The notes beneath the pieces are model-generated. The model did no database searches, had not been told where the DNA came from, and saw nothing but the letters and a program-made list of their open reading frames with translations. Below are positions 22,601 to 35,323 of a stretch of DNA of 64,000 nt, one piece after another. The translations under genes and the position numbers were made by a program. The stretch's first letter is position 1. Each line of letters starts with the position of its first letter. This DNA is from Sclerotinia nivalis (lineage: Eukaryota; Ascomycota; Leotiomycetes; Helotiales; Sclerotiniaceae): positions 2,666,001-2,730,000 of the forward strand of contig JAPEIS010000007.1 of the NCBI GenBank assembly GCA_029531795.1, given 5' to 3'.

Positions 22601-24237
22601 TATAAAGAAAGAATATATTAGAAAAGTCTCTAGATTCGAAGATCTATTGAAACTCCAGAATTTATAAAACAGAATCCTTTCGGAAAGTATCTTTTGTTAA
22701 AGATACTTTCTAATAGAGATCCGATTTAAGGGACTCGATTATATTGAAAGAATAGATATTTTCTTTTAGACCAAAACAATAAAGATCGAGAATTTGTTTC
22801 GAATATTTTTATACTAAAGATAGATAAAGACAGAATCAAAAGTAAAACTCTCTAATCAATCTTATTTCATTGATACATTCTCGATTCTTAATTACAATAA
22901 TCAATCGATTCTGTAATTCCTTAATCGAAATATACTTTGTTTTCAAATTCAGGAGTTTTGCTAATATATACAAATAATATATACAAAGAATATTAATAAC
23001 AATACTTTCATTTAATAATACAATAATCTTCCACTCTACTTAACTAACAATATAATTATTATTCATCAACGAATACCATTCTCTATCAAATTGAAAGCCA
23101 GAACTATAAATACAGCTTTTCAAGTTCCAAAAAGAATTTAAAACGATTTTAAAATTATCAGAGTTTGTAGAATTGTTCTCTTTCGAAACAAACTTCTGAT
23201 CATAATCAATTATATAACAATAAGAAATATATTTGTCTAAAATTGATAAATATAAAAGAATATTCTTCGAAAGATCGAATTGATAATTTCGCTTCTGCTA
23301 TTTATCGATATTTGTAATAGTAGATTCCGAAATCGATACAATAATTTGAGAATAAAGAAGTCGATATATACGAATGGAAGTTGAAGAAATCATTATATTC
23401 AACTTTTCTTTATTGTCCGATTCAGCTTCGTCCTCATTAGATATTAAAATGATAACTGTTATATCTATTTCACAAATAAGCTTATCGTTTTGTTTGATAT
23501 TAAAAAGAGTTTCATTTTCTTTATATTCTTTTAAAAACTCAAAACAATCAAAAATGAACCTATAATTCTTAAGGATAGAATCTTAACCAAGATCAAAAAA
23601 AAAAAAAGTCTAGTTTTTCTTATTCTTCGTATCGACTTTTATAATGAATCTATATATAGAACGGAAATCTATAAGATAATACTTTTTTGTTTCTTTATCT
23701 CTCTTTCGGCAAAGACGATTAATCATGATTCCATTTAGGAATTTGATAAAAACCTAGGGATTAAAATAGAAAGTATAATAGATAATATCTATTCTTATTG
23801 ATACATCTTTCAAAATCGAATCCTTCAATTATAATCGTACAAAAGCTTTTCCGAGGGCAAAAGTTCAGATTCTTTTGAGGTTTTTGAAATCCTCTCTAAC
23901 TTTATTGTAATGTTATTCGACGAATTAGATCGTTTCATTGTTCTTAGCTAAATAGCTAGCTTTGAAAAGATCGATTACTTTGTAAAGATTCTAATCTTCG
24001 ATTCGATTTTTCATTTCGCTAACGAAATCTTCAATATAATTAACAATATTCAACAAATAATTAAACCAGTATTTAAAAGTATTGTATTTTTCCTTTATAT
24101 TGAAAGTATCAATGAATATAAAAACTTCGATTTCGCTTTTAAAGAATTGATTTTTGTATTGAACAAAAAAAGGAGTATTTTCAAAAAGATAAAAAATTAT
24201 AATTTAATTAGATCCTTCTTTAGATATTATGAAAAGG
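22601..24237 (-). pseudogene. Unidentified large coding remnant, part 1
   Basis: Minus frames remain open far longer than chance at this AT content. From about 24178: NTPFFVQYKNQFFKSEIEVF, TFKYWFNYLLNIVNYIEDF, KVIDLFKASYLAKNN. From about 23560: EFLKEYKENETLFNIKQNDK, CEIDITVIILISNEDEAESD. From about 22990: KTPEFENKVYFD and RYFPKGFCFINSGVSIDLRI. Stops fall where Trp or Gln would be natural. I do not recognise the protein. It stops at the A1 target site and seems to resume at 15561. Confidence 0.4.
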
Positions 24238-24499
24238 TTAAATAAAAAAGAGTATAAAAAATGAAATAAATATAAACGAATATATAAAAATTTAATAATT
24301 TTTTATTGAAGGAATAAGATTTATAAAAAAAATATTGAATTATTCAAAAGTTGATTGAAAGTTGTTAAGAGTTATTTAAAGGGTAAAATCAACTATATTA
24401 TAGGTTTTTCAGATTTTTCAATAAAATCTAAACATTTTTTTCTTTTTAGAAATTTAGGATGATTTTTTATTTATATTTCGTAATTGATGAATAGAAATT

Positions 24500-26797
24500 T
24501 GTGATAATAATTCTTTTTTGATTTTTTGTATCTTTTCTTTTTCTTCAGGATTTAAATCATCCTGTAATTGAATAGGAAACAATCCTTGATTGCTTGTTTG
24601 TTTTGAAGAATGTAAGTATTTCGATATTTGGTATTTTTTGTTGATTCAATTACAAAGATTATCCGAATTATTATCAACAAAGAATTCTAAACGCAATATG
24701 TATTTCTTAAACCGGATATCGGTATAGATTCTACCAAATAGAATTCTATTTATTTCTTCAAAAGTATAAATGGAAAGATCTTTTAATTTCTTCGAAATTC
24801 TATAAGAATTGTATTATCTGAAAGCAAGTTTTGTATTGTGTGATATATCAATTTTCGATCAAGGATCGTGATATAAGACGATATTTCCTGTTTGAATATT
24901 TTTATTTAGAGTTTTACAATCTAAATCGTAATGAAGTTTTCCATTTTCCCTATAATATTGTTTGCAAAGGATTACTTCTTCGATATCCTTATCTAGTATC
25001 TTTAATTGTTACGCTTTAATAACTAGCAAATCTTTTTGGATATATACATTTTCCCAATCAAGGATCCTCCAAATCATATAAATAATCTCAAAGGGCAATA
25101 CAATCTTTTATCTATAAATCAATTCAAATGGAGTTTTATTTATAGATTTATATATCGAAATACAATCAACGGATAATATAATTTCCAATCATTCGGATCA
25201 TTTACATCCTCCTTACGATAAACAAAAGAATACTTCAACAATAAAATGATAATCTTTTTCTATTATTCTATTAGTTTGAGAATGATAAATAAATATCCGG
25301 ATTTTATCGATTCTATGCTTTTCGTAATAAACAAATACAATACCTTTGTTTTCAAGATTATTATCTATAATAATCTCTTCAAAAAAACTATAATAACAAA
25401 CTACTTTGTAAAAGAATTTAATTACAATTTCCGAAATAGTATTCTGTAATACTTTGATTTCTATTCAATCATTAAAATCCTTTTGTAAAACAATAAAGTA
25501 TTTGAATTTATAATTATCCGGTATTTTTATAATATCTATACCTATTTTTCATTAAATACTTGAAGTTTAGATAACAATTATTAATTCACTTATTTATTTG
25601 GATAATCTGAATTGATAAACAGAACAAAAAATTATCTAGTTTTTTATATTCTTGTATATACTATTCTATTAATAACAACTATACAATTTAATATATAATG
25701 ATTTTAGATCTTTGTGATTTAATTCTTTATATATTCGAATCATAACTTTTGCTTTTTCGACTAGATTATTATCTATAATTATATAGATAGAGGACAATCC
25801 ATCTTTACGAATTCTAAATAAATAATAATCTCTGATATAAAAATTGAGAGCTTTCTTCTTGAATACTTATCAATCCTTAATTGCCAAGCCTTTAGATCTT
25901 CATAATATAGTAATATATTAAACGAACTTTTATATCTTCTTATTTTTATACTTCAAAATTTGAGATAATCTTAAAATTTGGGAAACATTTACATTCACAA
26001 CCGGATCTATATTCAAGGAATTCAAATCCGTAATAATCAAATCATTAATATCCTCTTTATATTCTTCGTTAATATTGTTTAAAGCAATCCGTAATCGCTG
26101 TAATAAAGTATCAACAATAATATTCTTATTTCTAGGAATATATTTGATATCAAAATCGAAGAGTCTAATCCAAGCAATTCATCTTGTAACCAAAGCACTA
26201 AATAGGTTTGTAATTGCTCTATTTAATTGGGCTACAAGAATATTGATATTAATCTCCAAAACGAAATAAACATTATAAAGATCCCTTTTATATTTTTATA
26301 AAACTTTGAGGATCTCTTAGTATTCTCGTTTAATTGTATCGTAATTCTATTCGGTATGATTCTATAGATCACTTTTATATCTAACAATAATATAAGGTTT
26401 GTCCTTGTATAATTGATCCAAAACAGCTCCCCATTCTACTAAACTAATATCAATAACGAAAATAATAATTGACTTCAAATAGATAAATCAAAAATAGAAA
26501 AATTAGAATAGAAATTAGTTTATCTTTCAACAAATCCATTGCAATATCATATTTAGAAATTCATATGAATTCTATCCCTTTTTTTAATAAAGTATAAAAA
26601 GATTCAATAACAATAACAAAGTTCTCTATCCATAATCAATAGAAAACATATACTTCAAAAAACATTTTAATTTCATAATCGTTTAAACAAAAAGGCCATT
26701 CAAATATCTTGATGATTTTAATAATATCAGGATTTCTTCCTTCAAAACCAATATAGTATTCTATAATCCGAATTCTATTATAATACTATTTAGATTT
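24500..26797 (-). pseudogene. Ty3/gypsy element D: RT end, RNase H, integrase
   Basis: Minus-strand decayed frames give, from high to low coordinates: the RT thumb (YYIGFEGRNPDIIKIIKIFE, ENFVIVIESFYTLLKKGIEF), RNase H (FVIDISLVEWGAVLDQLY, FDFDIKYIPRNKNIIVDTL), the integrase core (FNDWIEIKVLQN-type, ESIKSGYLFIILKLIE, RKEDVNDPNDWK) and the integrase C-terminal part to about 24500. This is a gypsy family distinct from A and B, without a visible chromodomain. It is interrupted at 26798 by copia C and resumes at 53179. No 3' LTR was found. Confidence 0.8.
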
Positions 26798-26802
26798 GAT
26801 TC

Positions 26803-27044
26803 TGTCGGTACGACTCTGTGATCGTCGTATCTGATAGAAATGATTAAAACGTTTATGATCGTATTGAGGTTATTCACAAAAGAGATTCCCGTGAGGGCGT
26901 TTGGATTGCTACGCAATTGACCCCTAAATTAAAGATTATATTGCGCATCAAGGTTCGAAAGAACCATTGAGTACGAATGGCCTCAATATAGAAGCCTTCG
27001 TTTAAGTGAGGATCATATGTTTTAAGAGCATATGAATACCAATA
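26803..27044 (-). repeat. Copia C 3' LTR
   Basis: 242 bp, TGTCGGTACGAC...GAATACCAATA on the plus strand. It matches 52932-53173 base for base in length, with transition differences. Confidence 0.93.
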
Positions 27045-27184
27045 CTGATTATCTTTTTAAAAGAATGGCTAGCTACAATAAATGTAGATACAAAAACGAA
27101 ATAGAAAAACCCAAAATCATAATATCCGAAAATTTAAACTTTAATATTTGAAAAACCTTAAATCTTAATATCTATTTTTTCCAT

Positions 27185-27881
27185 TTATGCTTTCATTTCC
27201 AATTTAATTTTATTTGTATCAATCAATTCCCTCAAAGCTTGATAGGGTTTAGTCTTCGTTATTGCGTTAGCAGGGTTAGTATTTCTATCGATCCAGTGGA
27301 TCTCCTGAATCTCTTGTTTTTTATACGATTGGCGAATATATATCAAATCGATTATCAATTGTTTTTTGTATATAGTATTGAGTCTAATAAGGTATTTGTA
27401 AAGTGATTTCGAATTAGTATATATTATAAGTGGAATAGGATGATTGCAAATAGCTATTTGATTGAGGAAAGACTTTATAGTACTTGCTATATCGAATCCA
27501 AAAATCATTGTATAAAGTTCTGAAGTTAGTATATTTCTAGTAATTCTTTTGTATTTAATAGAAATCCAATAGAGAATATTTGTATTTTTGGATTTGTTTA
27601 TTAGAATTATAATGTATTCGATTTGAGAAAAGTGATTAGGGTTATTCGCAAATTCTATATTTACGAATACAAAAAGGATAAAGATTTTTGAATCGAAGGG
27701 AATGAATCTCAATCTTCTAGTAGTATTATAGAATTGCCAAGAAAGAGTTTTATTCAGGAATTCAATATCTTTTGGAGTGGGATTGATAACTTGAGTAACG
27801 CGGGATAATGAATATGTAGTCTTTGATTGGGTGAGATTAGCAATATATGCTCTTTTAGTTTGTTGAGTAATATATTGTTTT
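27185..27881 (-). pseudogene. Copia C RT C-terminus and RNase H
   Basis: A clean minus frame runs from the solo LTR down to 27185: RAYIANLTQSKTTYSLSRV, LSWQFYNTTRRLRFIPFD, FVNIEFANNPNHFSQIEY (RNase H start, D of FVDASF replaced by N), TRNILTSELYTMIFGFDI (E retained), LIIYTNSKSLYKYL (D of T-D-S-K replaced by N), and WIDRNTNPANAITKTKP. This is the RNase H typical of fungal copia elements. Loss of two acidic residues means it is inactive. Confidence 0.88.
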
Positions 27882-28020
27882 TGTCACGGGTTCGTAACCC
27901 GTTCCTAGCTAGTCTGCATGGCTGCCTAAGGCACCCATCCCCCATATAGTCGGCGCTCTTCCTAGCACCTTCTTCGTAGAATATCATCATATCTTAAAGC
28001 ACCCTACCACCACCGTAATA
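27882..28020 (+). mobile_element. Solo LTR of gypsy A family (A2)
   Basis: 139 bp, TGTCACGGGTTCGTAACCCG...CACCGTAATA, flanked by a perfect duplication GTTTT (27877-27881, 28021-28025). It is the A1 LTR sequence in opposite orientation, 7 bp shorter because the GAAGAAG motif is single. The copia C RT frame is continuous once it is removed. Confidence 0.93.
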
Positions 28021-28025
28021 GTTTT

Positions 28026-29919
28026 TGAGTTGAAGTATTCTTTTGTAATTTGCTTTTGGTATTTTTGAAATTTGTAAGACTAAAAACGATTTGTTGAAGG
28101 TTCTTATAATATTGTTTCTGAGTTAGATTGATAATATTGTCGATCAATGATATAATAGCTCTATTGAATTTGAAAGGATTTGTTTTTGTTAATATTTTAT
28201 AATCTTTTGTTTGAAAGTTGATAGCTTTGAGTTGTTTCTGTTTTAATTCAGCAAATGCTTTATTGACGATAATAAATGTATCGTTGGTTTGAATACTAAT
28301 AAATATAAGTATATCGTTATTTCGATGAAGAAGATAATGATTATAAATTGAAATTGTAAGGTCGAAAAGATTTGTATAATGATTATAGTATGTTTTGAAT
28401 TAATGATTATTCGATTCTGTAATGCTATATAAAGGTTTCTTTATTTGAAAAACAATATTCTATAGAAGATATATTTCTTGAGAAAGATAAATATAAAATG
28501 ATCGATTTAACTTTGTTATAGTTTGAATATAGGCTTGTAAGATATTACGAAGATAAATATGAATGTTCTTTAATTTAAAGATTGAAACCAAAATCAATAA
28601 TTTCCGTTGACTAACCTTTTGTAGAATTGAGGATTGAATCAAAACAGTTTCTTTTCCAGTATTATTATATATTTGAATTATTAATCATGATTTCTTTATA
28701 GCCTTATCAATTTCAATATATTTGATTTTGTTGACGAATCGATTTCCGAAGATACGAATTCCAATAGGAATCGAAGAAATAGAAATGTTTTCGAAAGTTC
28801 CTTTTTTCAATAATCCTTCGATCTTTTTTTTACAAAAATTAACAAAATTAGATTTGAGTAAAATAGTTTCAAAATCTTCATTTGTTAAGAAAATAGTTAA
28901 ATCAGGATTTGATATCAATAGCATTTCCGAAAAATATTAATGAATTATTGGAATTTCAATTCGATCTAAAGGATATCGTATAGCATAACTAACAGAACAG
29001 ATGATAACAGATGTAGAGAATACGATTGTATAAACGATTGTATTTCGATCAAACTTTTGTACTAGATTTGGTAAATCTGGATTTTGATTAATTGATTCCG
29101 GGTTATCAGAAAGGTTGATTTCTTTATCAGGATTATTTAGTAGGTCTATTGTTTCTTTCGGTTTGGAATAATATAGTTTTACAATAGTACTCTTGAATTC
29201 AGTAATTCCATTAGAAAGTTGAATTCTATAGATTTCGCTATTAATTCCGAAGAAAGGGAATAAACCTTTCCATTTGTTTTTCTTTGAAACAATAGTTTTT
29301 CGTTATACCAAAATATTAGAATTGATAGGGAAATCGTAAATATAATCTATTGAAAGATTATTTTGTTGATTTAAGATATTATTAATTTATTTTTGTATAC
29401 GGAATTTGTAAATCTCCTGTATAGTTTTCTCAATAACTACGGTTCGTTGTAGAATGGTAGAATTTGAAGAATCTAGATTGAAGATTCTAGAGTATATTCC
29501 AAATACAAGTAATATAGAAATTAAACCATTTGGATTAACTGAATTATTTATAGCCTTTATAACCATTTGGAGATGCATATCCTGTGTAACACCAGGTTCT
29601 TGAATCATCTCTTCAATAATGATTTCGTATGTACAATGGAGAGATATATAGTATTGTTCAATAATACCAATTGATCAATAGAATTCAACAAGAATTGATT
29701 TCGTTATTATATTCATAAATAAAGTTCGATTTATGAACTCTTTTTCAATGAAATTCTTTTTAGTATCATAAATTAGATAATCTGAAGGTTCAATATAAAT
29801 ATCGATTCAGTATTCTTTTAAAGCATTCCAAATTGTAATTGCTGAAATATTAGATAGAAATCGTACAATTTGAAAACATATTATTTGATTAATAATATAC
29901 AGAACCGGTTTTCCATCTA
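28026..29919 (-). pseudogene. Copia C integrase and reverse transcriptase
   Basis: Going down from 29919: decayed integrase with VIKAINNSVNPNGLISILLV (29608-29387), a linker, the RT start (LLKKGTFENISISSIPIGIR, FGNRFVNKIKYIEIDKAIKK; 28924-28685), the RT core (LRNILQAYIQTITKLNRSFY; 28642-28460) and the palm with IQTNDTFII, where the catalytic D-D reads N-D (about 28275), then FNRAIISLIDNIINLTQKQ to the solo LTR. One frame carries most of it, with few stops. Confidence 0.85.
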
Positions 29920-31297
29920 CAGTACTTACGCACAGATAATGGCCGGCCGGATTTCACCCGGAATTATTTATCAATATCATTCTATTCAATCTTATTTATT
30001 AAATCAACGTTTCATTATTTTAATATAAAATTTTGATATATTTGAGATCTATATATATATTTTAATAATATAAAAAAATTATATTGTTACCCTACTTTAA
30101 ACCTTTAATATTTAGTATACCAATTATCAGCTGTAATATAGGTCTCTATTCTATTCGATATACTAGTCCTCAATTTTTCGAATAATCCATCATCCAATAT
30201 ATCCCAAGCTGTTTGTAAAGCATTTTCCAATCTTTGTCTAGTATATTCTGAGGTGCTTTTATTTGTAACAAGATCAAGAAACATCTCAAAAATATATACT
30301 TTTAGATGTTACCAAATATGCTTTATAGGATTCAGATTAGAGTTATAAAGAGGCCAATCTTGAACTAATAAGATACCCCTCTCTCGAAACTATATTTTTA
30401 TTTTGCGAACAATATATATAGGAGCATTATCTTATATGAATTGATACCCTAAATCCAATTCTTCGAAAATAGGTTCGATTTCTGTATCAAGCATCTCCAA
30501 ATATGAATTAGTATTATACCCAAACTTTTTGGATTTAAAATCTTTATCTATAATATAGAGATTGTTCCTTTTGGTATCACAAAAGCCTTTCCAGATTATA
30601 ACCTTCATATTCTTCTTTGAAAAATATATTTGAACTATATTCCGATTTTATTTTTAAGAGGAAGAACGGAAGACTCATTTCTGTTTTTTACCCTATTTTT
30701 GTTCTACAGAGCATTCGTTTGATCAAAAGATTAAACTTCATTCCTCTATTGTAAGACCCCTCTATATTAGGTATTATGTAAGCTGTTTAAGTGTATGTTC
30801 TGATGTAAGTTCAGACCTCTTTTTAGCTCTTCAATTGCCTATTCCATATATATGGAAGATCCTTTTGATAGTATCCCTTTTGCAATCAAGCCCACAAGCT
30901 GTAATAGTTTCCTGATAGGTCGATTTGGGCTATAAACGTATATACTGTATCACCATACATTCGTTTCTTTCTGAATAACACTTCTGTTGGGGTTTTTTGA
31001 ATAAGGATTTGCTTTTATTGCACAATTGATTCATCTTAATAGTGTTATATATAATGGTACAGATTATTCCAAGATTATTCACAATTTTAGTGGATCCTGT
31101 ACCTTCTGAGGCTTTTCCAATAATTCTATTACGATCATATGGGCTAAAATGCTTTTGAGGAATATTATTATTATTAATTGATCTTAATAGAATGCGTTGT
31201 GATGACATAATTAATAAATAGAATATAGATTGTAGGAATGAAACGCGTAAAAATTTATATTTACGCGTTTTCGGCCATTATCAGTGCACGGTTACTG
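29920..31297 (-). mobile_element. Tc1/mariner DNA transposon
   Basis: 1378 bp with terminal inverted repeats (CAGTACTTACGCACAGATAA on the left; CAGTAACCGTGCACTGATAA read from the right) and a TA duplication (29918-29919, 31298-31299). It sits inside the copia C integrase region. GC-rich bases survive at the left end (GGCCGGCC). Confidence 0.92.
30110..31208 (-). pseudogene. Mariner transposase, inactivated
   Basis: The start MSSQRILLRSINNNNIPQKH (31208) leads into a helix-turn-helix DNA-binding part (YDRNRIIGKASEGTGSTKIV). The catalytic part shows a stop then DNAPIYIVRKIKIWFRERG (second Asp retained) and DWPLYNSNLNPIKHIW, where the third catalytic Glu is Lys. The reading stays coherent to about 30110 (ITADNWYTKY). 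Stops at Gln/Trp positions and the E-to-K change are G-to-A transitions. Confidence 0.88.
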
Positions 31298-31299
31298 TA

Positions 31300-32442
31300 G
31301 ATATATAACATCAATATAAACTATGAAATTGAATTCGATATCGTTATATAAAATAAATTTGAATCGTTCTAAAGATTTACCATATTTTTAACAAAAATAA
31401 TAAAACTTATTAAACTTACAAAGTTCTTTTTCGATATATTCATTATAATCAATACGTTTCAGAATATTATAGAATTTTTCCATAAAAGGATGATCAAATC
31501 GATAATGCAATCTTCGAAATTCCATATCGATAAAATAAAAAAACAGAATAAAAAAATATACTTCTATTAGATTAATAAAAAGAGTAATATTCCATGAAAG
31601 AAATATATAACCGAACCTTCTAATTATAAAATAGATATGATTTCCTTTGGAATCTATAATAACATTATCAAGATTGTCAAAGACTATATGAAATCGATTC
31701 ATATCTGCAAATGATAAAAGAAATAAAGTATAGATATCTATAATATAAAAGGTAATATTGTTAATAGATATATTAAGTATTACGGTTCCCTTTGAATTAG
31801 TATTATCAATTCCGAAAACGAAATTAGTATTAGGGTTAGAGTTTGATATAATCGTGATATCGATGAGTTTCCATAAAGCCTCAACTTGATATATACCGGT
31901 AATAGATTTGACTGAAGCTTTTAAATCAATTATAATACTAATGAATTCTTCATTTGAATAACAATAATTGAAGAAAGTTTAAATCAATAATGAAATTATG
32001 ATTTCCAAGAAATGAGTAATAGTATTGTTACAAAACTCGATAACAACCTTTTGAGTTTTTGAAAAGATGAATTCGTTGAAGAATCCTTCGAGATCAAAAT
32101 CATCGTTCAATTTCTCTTGAAGGTTCTTCTATAGAAAATTTTTATATTCCTTTATAAGGAGAATGAATTACTTATTCGAAAAGATAATTGTATTGTATTC
32201 GCCCATAATATATTAACAGTACAAACATTTGAAAATAAAAATACATTCAGGTTGTTTAGTTTTAACGAGTTCCTAATAATATTGTTTAGTTTCTTTTTGC
32301 TCTTCGATAGAATAATTGATTAACCAATAATCTTCTTTCTTGTAAATATAACATTTACAATGTTTTCTGTCTTAGAATTTTATATTAGAATCTAAAGGAC
32401 GAAATAGAATTCTTCGATTATTTTTGTAAATCCGATCTATAT
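31300..32442 (-). pseudogene. Copia C gag end, protease and pre-integrase domain
   Basis: From about 32350 downward: a zinc-knuckle-like CYICKKEDYWLINYSIEEQK, a retropepsin region ending FGIDNTNSKGTVILNISINN, YIIDIYTLFLLSFADMNRF, then the GAG-pre-integrase domain MEFRRLHYRFDHPFMEKFYN with a CKFNKFYYFC zinc motif (31702-31388). This joins, across the mariner, to the integrase at 29919. Its upstream part continues beyond copia B at 44087. Confidence 0.82.
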
Positions 32443-32447
32443 AATAT

Positions 32448-32566
32448 TATTAGAACATGTGATGCTCGCTAGTACTAGCTTCTGCACTAGTATTATATCT
32501 CTTCTAGTTGTATCATAGAATATTAGTTATATATATAATAATATATGCTTGATTACTCTTCCAACA
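32448..32566 (+). repeat. Copia B 5' LTR
   Basis: TATTAGAACATGTGATGC...CTTCCAACA, 119 bp. The first base pair TG is decayed to TA. It contains GCTAGTACTAGC, a palindrome. Confidence 0.9.
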
Positions 32567-32657
32567 GGTTATGAGCTTTGTGTAGACGTATATATAGAGA
32601 TTTGCTTATTACAATACAATATTATATCATATTCTTCTTCAGAATGTATTATTTATA

Positions 32658-33600
32658 CAAAAATCAATAATGATGCTTTTCAATCCAATCTCTGAATCTG
32701 TTATGGTCTCTACGAAATGAGGCAATATCGTTGTTTTCAACGGAGATAATTGGAGTGAATTCAAGGAATCCTGTTTGCTTGCATTTGGTGCAACTGAAGT
32801 TATCGATATTATCAACAATATCGAAAATCAATTAGATTCTTTCGATCTAGATTATTCTGATACTTTATTTTATGATTACAAGAAAAGAAGAGATTATACA
32901 ATTGCTATATTCAATTTTAGAGTAAATACAATCTATCGTTTAAGCCTTGTTGAATATATTGATAATCTCGATATTACTTCCATATAAGAAACTCTCAAAT
33001 CATATAATAATAGTATTTATTTTTATTTTGTTGTTGAAGTTTATCATCAATTTCTATTCGAAACCTTCGATCCCAAAACTCAAACTCTTCGAAACTTCGT
33101 CGAATATCTTCTTCATTATCAATAACAAATTTCCAATAATATATGATTAATTAGTTATGAAAAGGTTTATATTCAATTTATAAATAAGATTCCCGAAATA
33201 AAAGGTTGACAAATAGCAAAGATATTTGTCCTTAATACCGATCAGAATCTTCAATAAACAATAACGATCTTTAATGTTTATAAAAAACCAATTACTGTTA
33301 CAGTAATTTATATTGATAATAATCATTCTAATACAAAAGGAAACAATCGAGGTCGAGGAGGATGAGGTGTTTTTCGAGGTAACAAAAGTAGAAGCGGTAG
33401 TCGAGGATATAATGAAAACGATCGCAGCAAACGAAATCGAGGTAGTGATCGTAAAGATTATATATCAAATGAAGGAATTGCAAAGGATCAATATCGATTT
33501 TGTTATAAATATAATCATTATCAAAAGGATTGCCATACTCTAGTAAAAGCCAAAGCATTTGCTAGAAAAGGCAAGAAAGAAAAATATGATGATAATAATA
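32658..33600 (+). pseudogene. Copia B gag
   Basis: The plus frame includes LLAFGATEVIDIINN-type sequence (32775-32987), YKKRRDYTIAIFNF and PSLVEYIDN-like sequence, as in copia Gag. Farther on is an Arg/Gly-to-Glu-shifted basic tract and a zinc-knuckle relic CYKYNHYQKDC (about 33500-33540). Stops and frame changes are present. Confidence 0.7.
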
Positions 33601-35220
33601 ATGAAAAAACTAAAACCCAAATAGTTAAAGAAGATCAATACAATAGTACCATCTATTCAGGGTCTGCTATATATATAATTGATTCAAATACGGATTGGAT
33701 ACTTGATTTAAGAGCCATTCAATATTTCACTAATCAAATCGACAATCTTGAATATGTTCAATATTGATCGACCCTAAGAAATATAAAGATTGCAAATAAT
33801 ACCTATATTAAAAGTACTACGTTTGGGAAAACCAGAATCAGCAATTTCGAACTTATAGATATTTGGTTTGTACCAGAATTTAGAAATACATAACTAATAT
33901 CTATTAAACTTTTTATATCGACAAAATGTAAAGTCATCTTTGAAGAAAATTCAACTTCTTGTTGGAAATTCGGATAACTTTAATTCACTACAAAACTTAC
34001 ATCCGGAATATATATAATTAAACAATCACTTCAAATAAATATAACGAATTTTACTTTTCAAAACAACGAAGAAGAAGATCTCGAAGAAACAAATACAGAA
34101 CTGATATATCGATATCTAGGGTATCTCAATTACAATCAAATAAACAAACTAAAGAAAAGATCTAAAGGATTGAAATTCGTTAAAAGATCCAAAACAAAAA
34201 GAAGAAAAACTTGCGGATTATACCTTTCAAAACGAATAAAAGAGCATTTCAACAAAAAAACAATTGTTTGTATATTCAAGAAACTTCGATGTATATATTA
34301 TAATCTCTCAGAAATTCTTTTTCCTTCAACAAATGGGAATAGATATTTTTTTTTTCATTATAGATAATGCTACAAGAATTGATTAGATATATTATACAAA
34401 GGATAAAAAAGCTACAATAATAGTTTTTGTTTTAATAAATCTTATCAAGGAAATTGAAAACGAAATAGAAGAAAAAGTTGTAATTGTTTGTGTAGATAAT
34501 AGAAAAGGTAAATTTGGTATAGCATTTCAAAACGAACTCAAAAAACTTGGTATACAATTCGAATCTTTTTTTTCAGGAAAGTATTCAATGAATGAAATCG
34601 TTAAGAAACAAATTCAGGATATCAGTATTAGATCTAGAAGTTTACTCAATTAAGTAGGTATATCAAATGATTAATAGAAGTTGATGATTTGTTATGCTAT
34701 TTGGTTATACAATAGAGCTTCAACGAAAGCTCTATTATTCGGGAAATCAGAATCTTTATCTATAATAATAACTCCTTTCGAAATATACTATAATAAATTA
34801 TCGAATTTCTTGAATCTACAAATATTTGGTTGTAAAACATTCGTTTTCAATCTTCAATATTTGGGAAAACTAATAAAGAAGTTTGAATTACGAATATTAA
34901 AAGGGGACTTTGTATTCATTGAAATGGATAAATATTATATTTATTTTCTATTTAGTTTTCTTTTCAAAAAGATAATAAGAATTGCAAATGTTGATTTCAA
35001 TAAATATAGTTTTCTATTTAAAGAAACTTTAATTGAATCAAAATCTGATATAAATAAAGTAATTCTAAAATCTAATATAGATAAAATAATTTCAAAGTTT
35101 GATATAAACAAAGCAACCTTAAGATTTGATATAGATAAAGCAATTTCAAAATCTGATATAGATAAGAGAGCTTCAAAAGCTAAAAAGAGAAATCCATTAT
35201 CTGTAATGGAAGGGTTTTAA
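33601..35220 (+). pseudogene. Copia B protease and integrase
   Basis: The protease starts near 33690 (DWILDLRAIQYFTNQIDN, where the active D-S-G reads D-L-R), then NIKIANNTYI. The integrase zinc/start region lies at 34170-34367 (TCGLYLSKRIKEHFNKKT, LSEILFPSTNGNRYF). The central part is decayed. The integrase C-terminal region is open at 34681-35220 (LWLYNRASTKALLFG-like, TPFEIYYNKLSNFLNLQIFG, GDFVFIEMD). A Ser/Asp/Lys repeat tail follows before gypsy B1 interrupts. Confidence 0.78.
35035..35180 (+). repeat. 33-bp tandem repeat in copia B linker
   Basis: About four and a half units encode an 11-residue repeat of the type SKSDIDKAISK (ESKSDINKVIL, KSNIDKIIS, KFDINKATL, RFDIDKAIS, KSDIDKRAS). 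It lies in the linker between integrase and RT, a region known to vary in copia polyproteins. Confidence 0.8.
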
Positions 35221-35323
35221 TAAAAGAAAAAAGGAAGATTTTCGGTATAGAAGGAGATTCTACAAGTAGATATCAATATAGTTAGAAGTTTATTGAATGT
35301 TGTTTGTAAATACCGTTTGAGAA

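Noticed and set aside
27754..27990. 78-codon minus frame crossing the solo LTR
   Set aside because: It joins solo-LTR sequence to copia sequence in the wrong frame; a shadow of the nested insertion.
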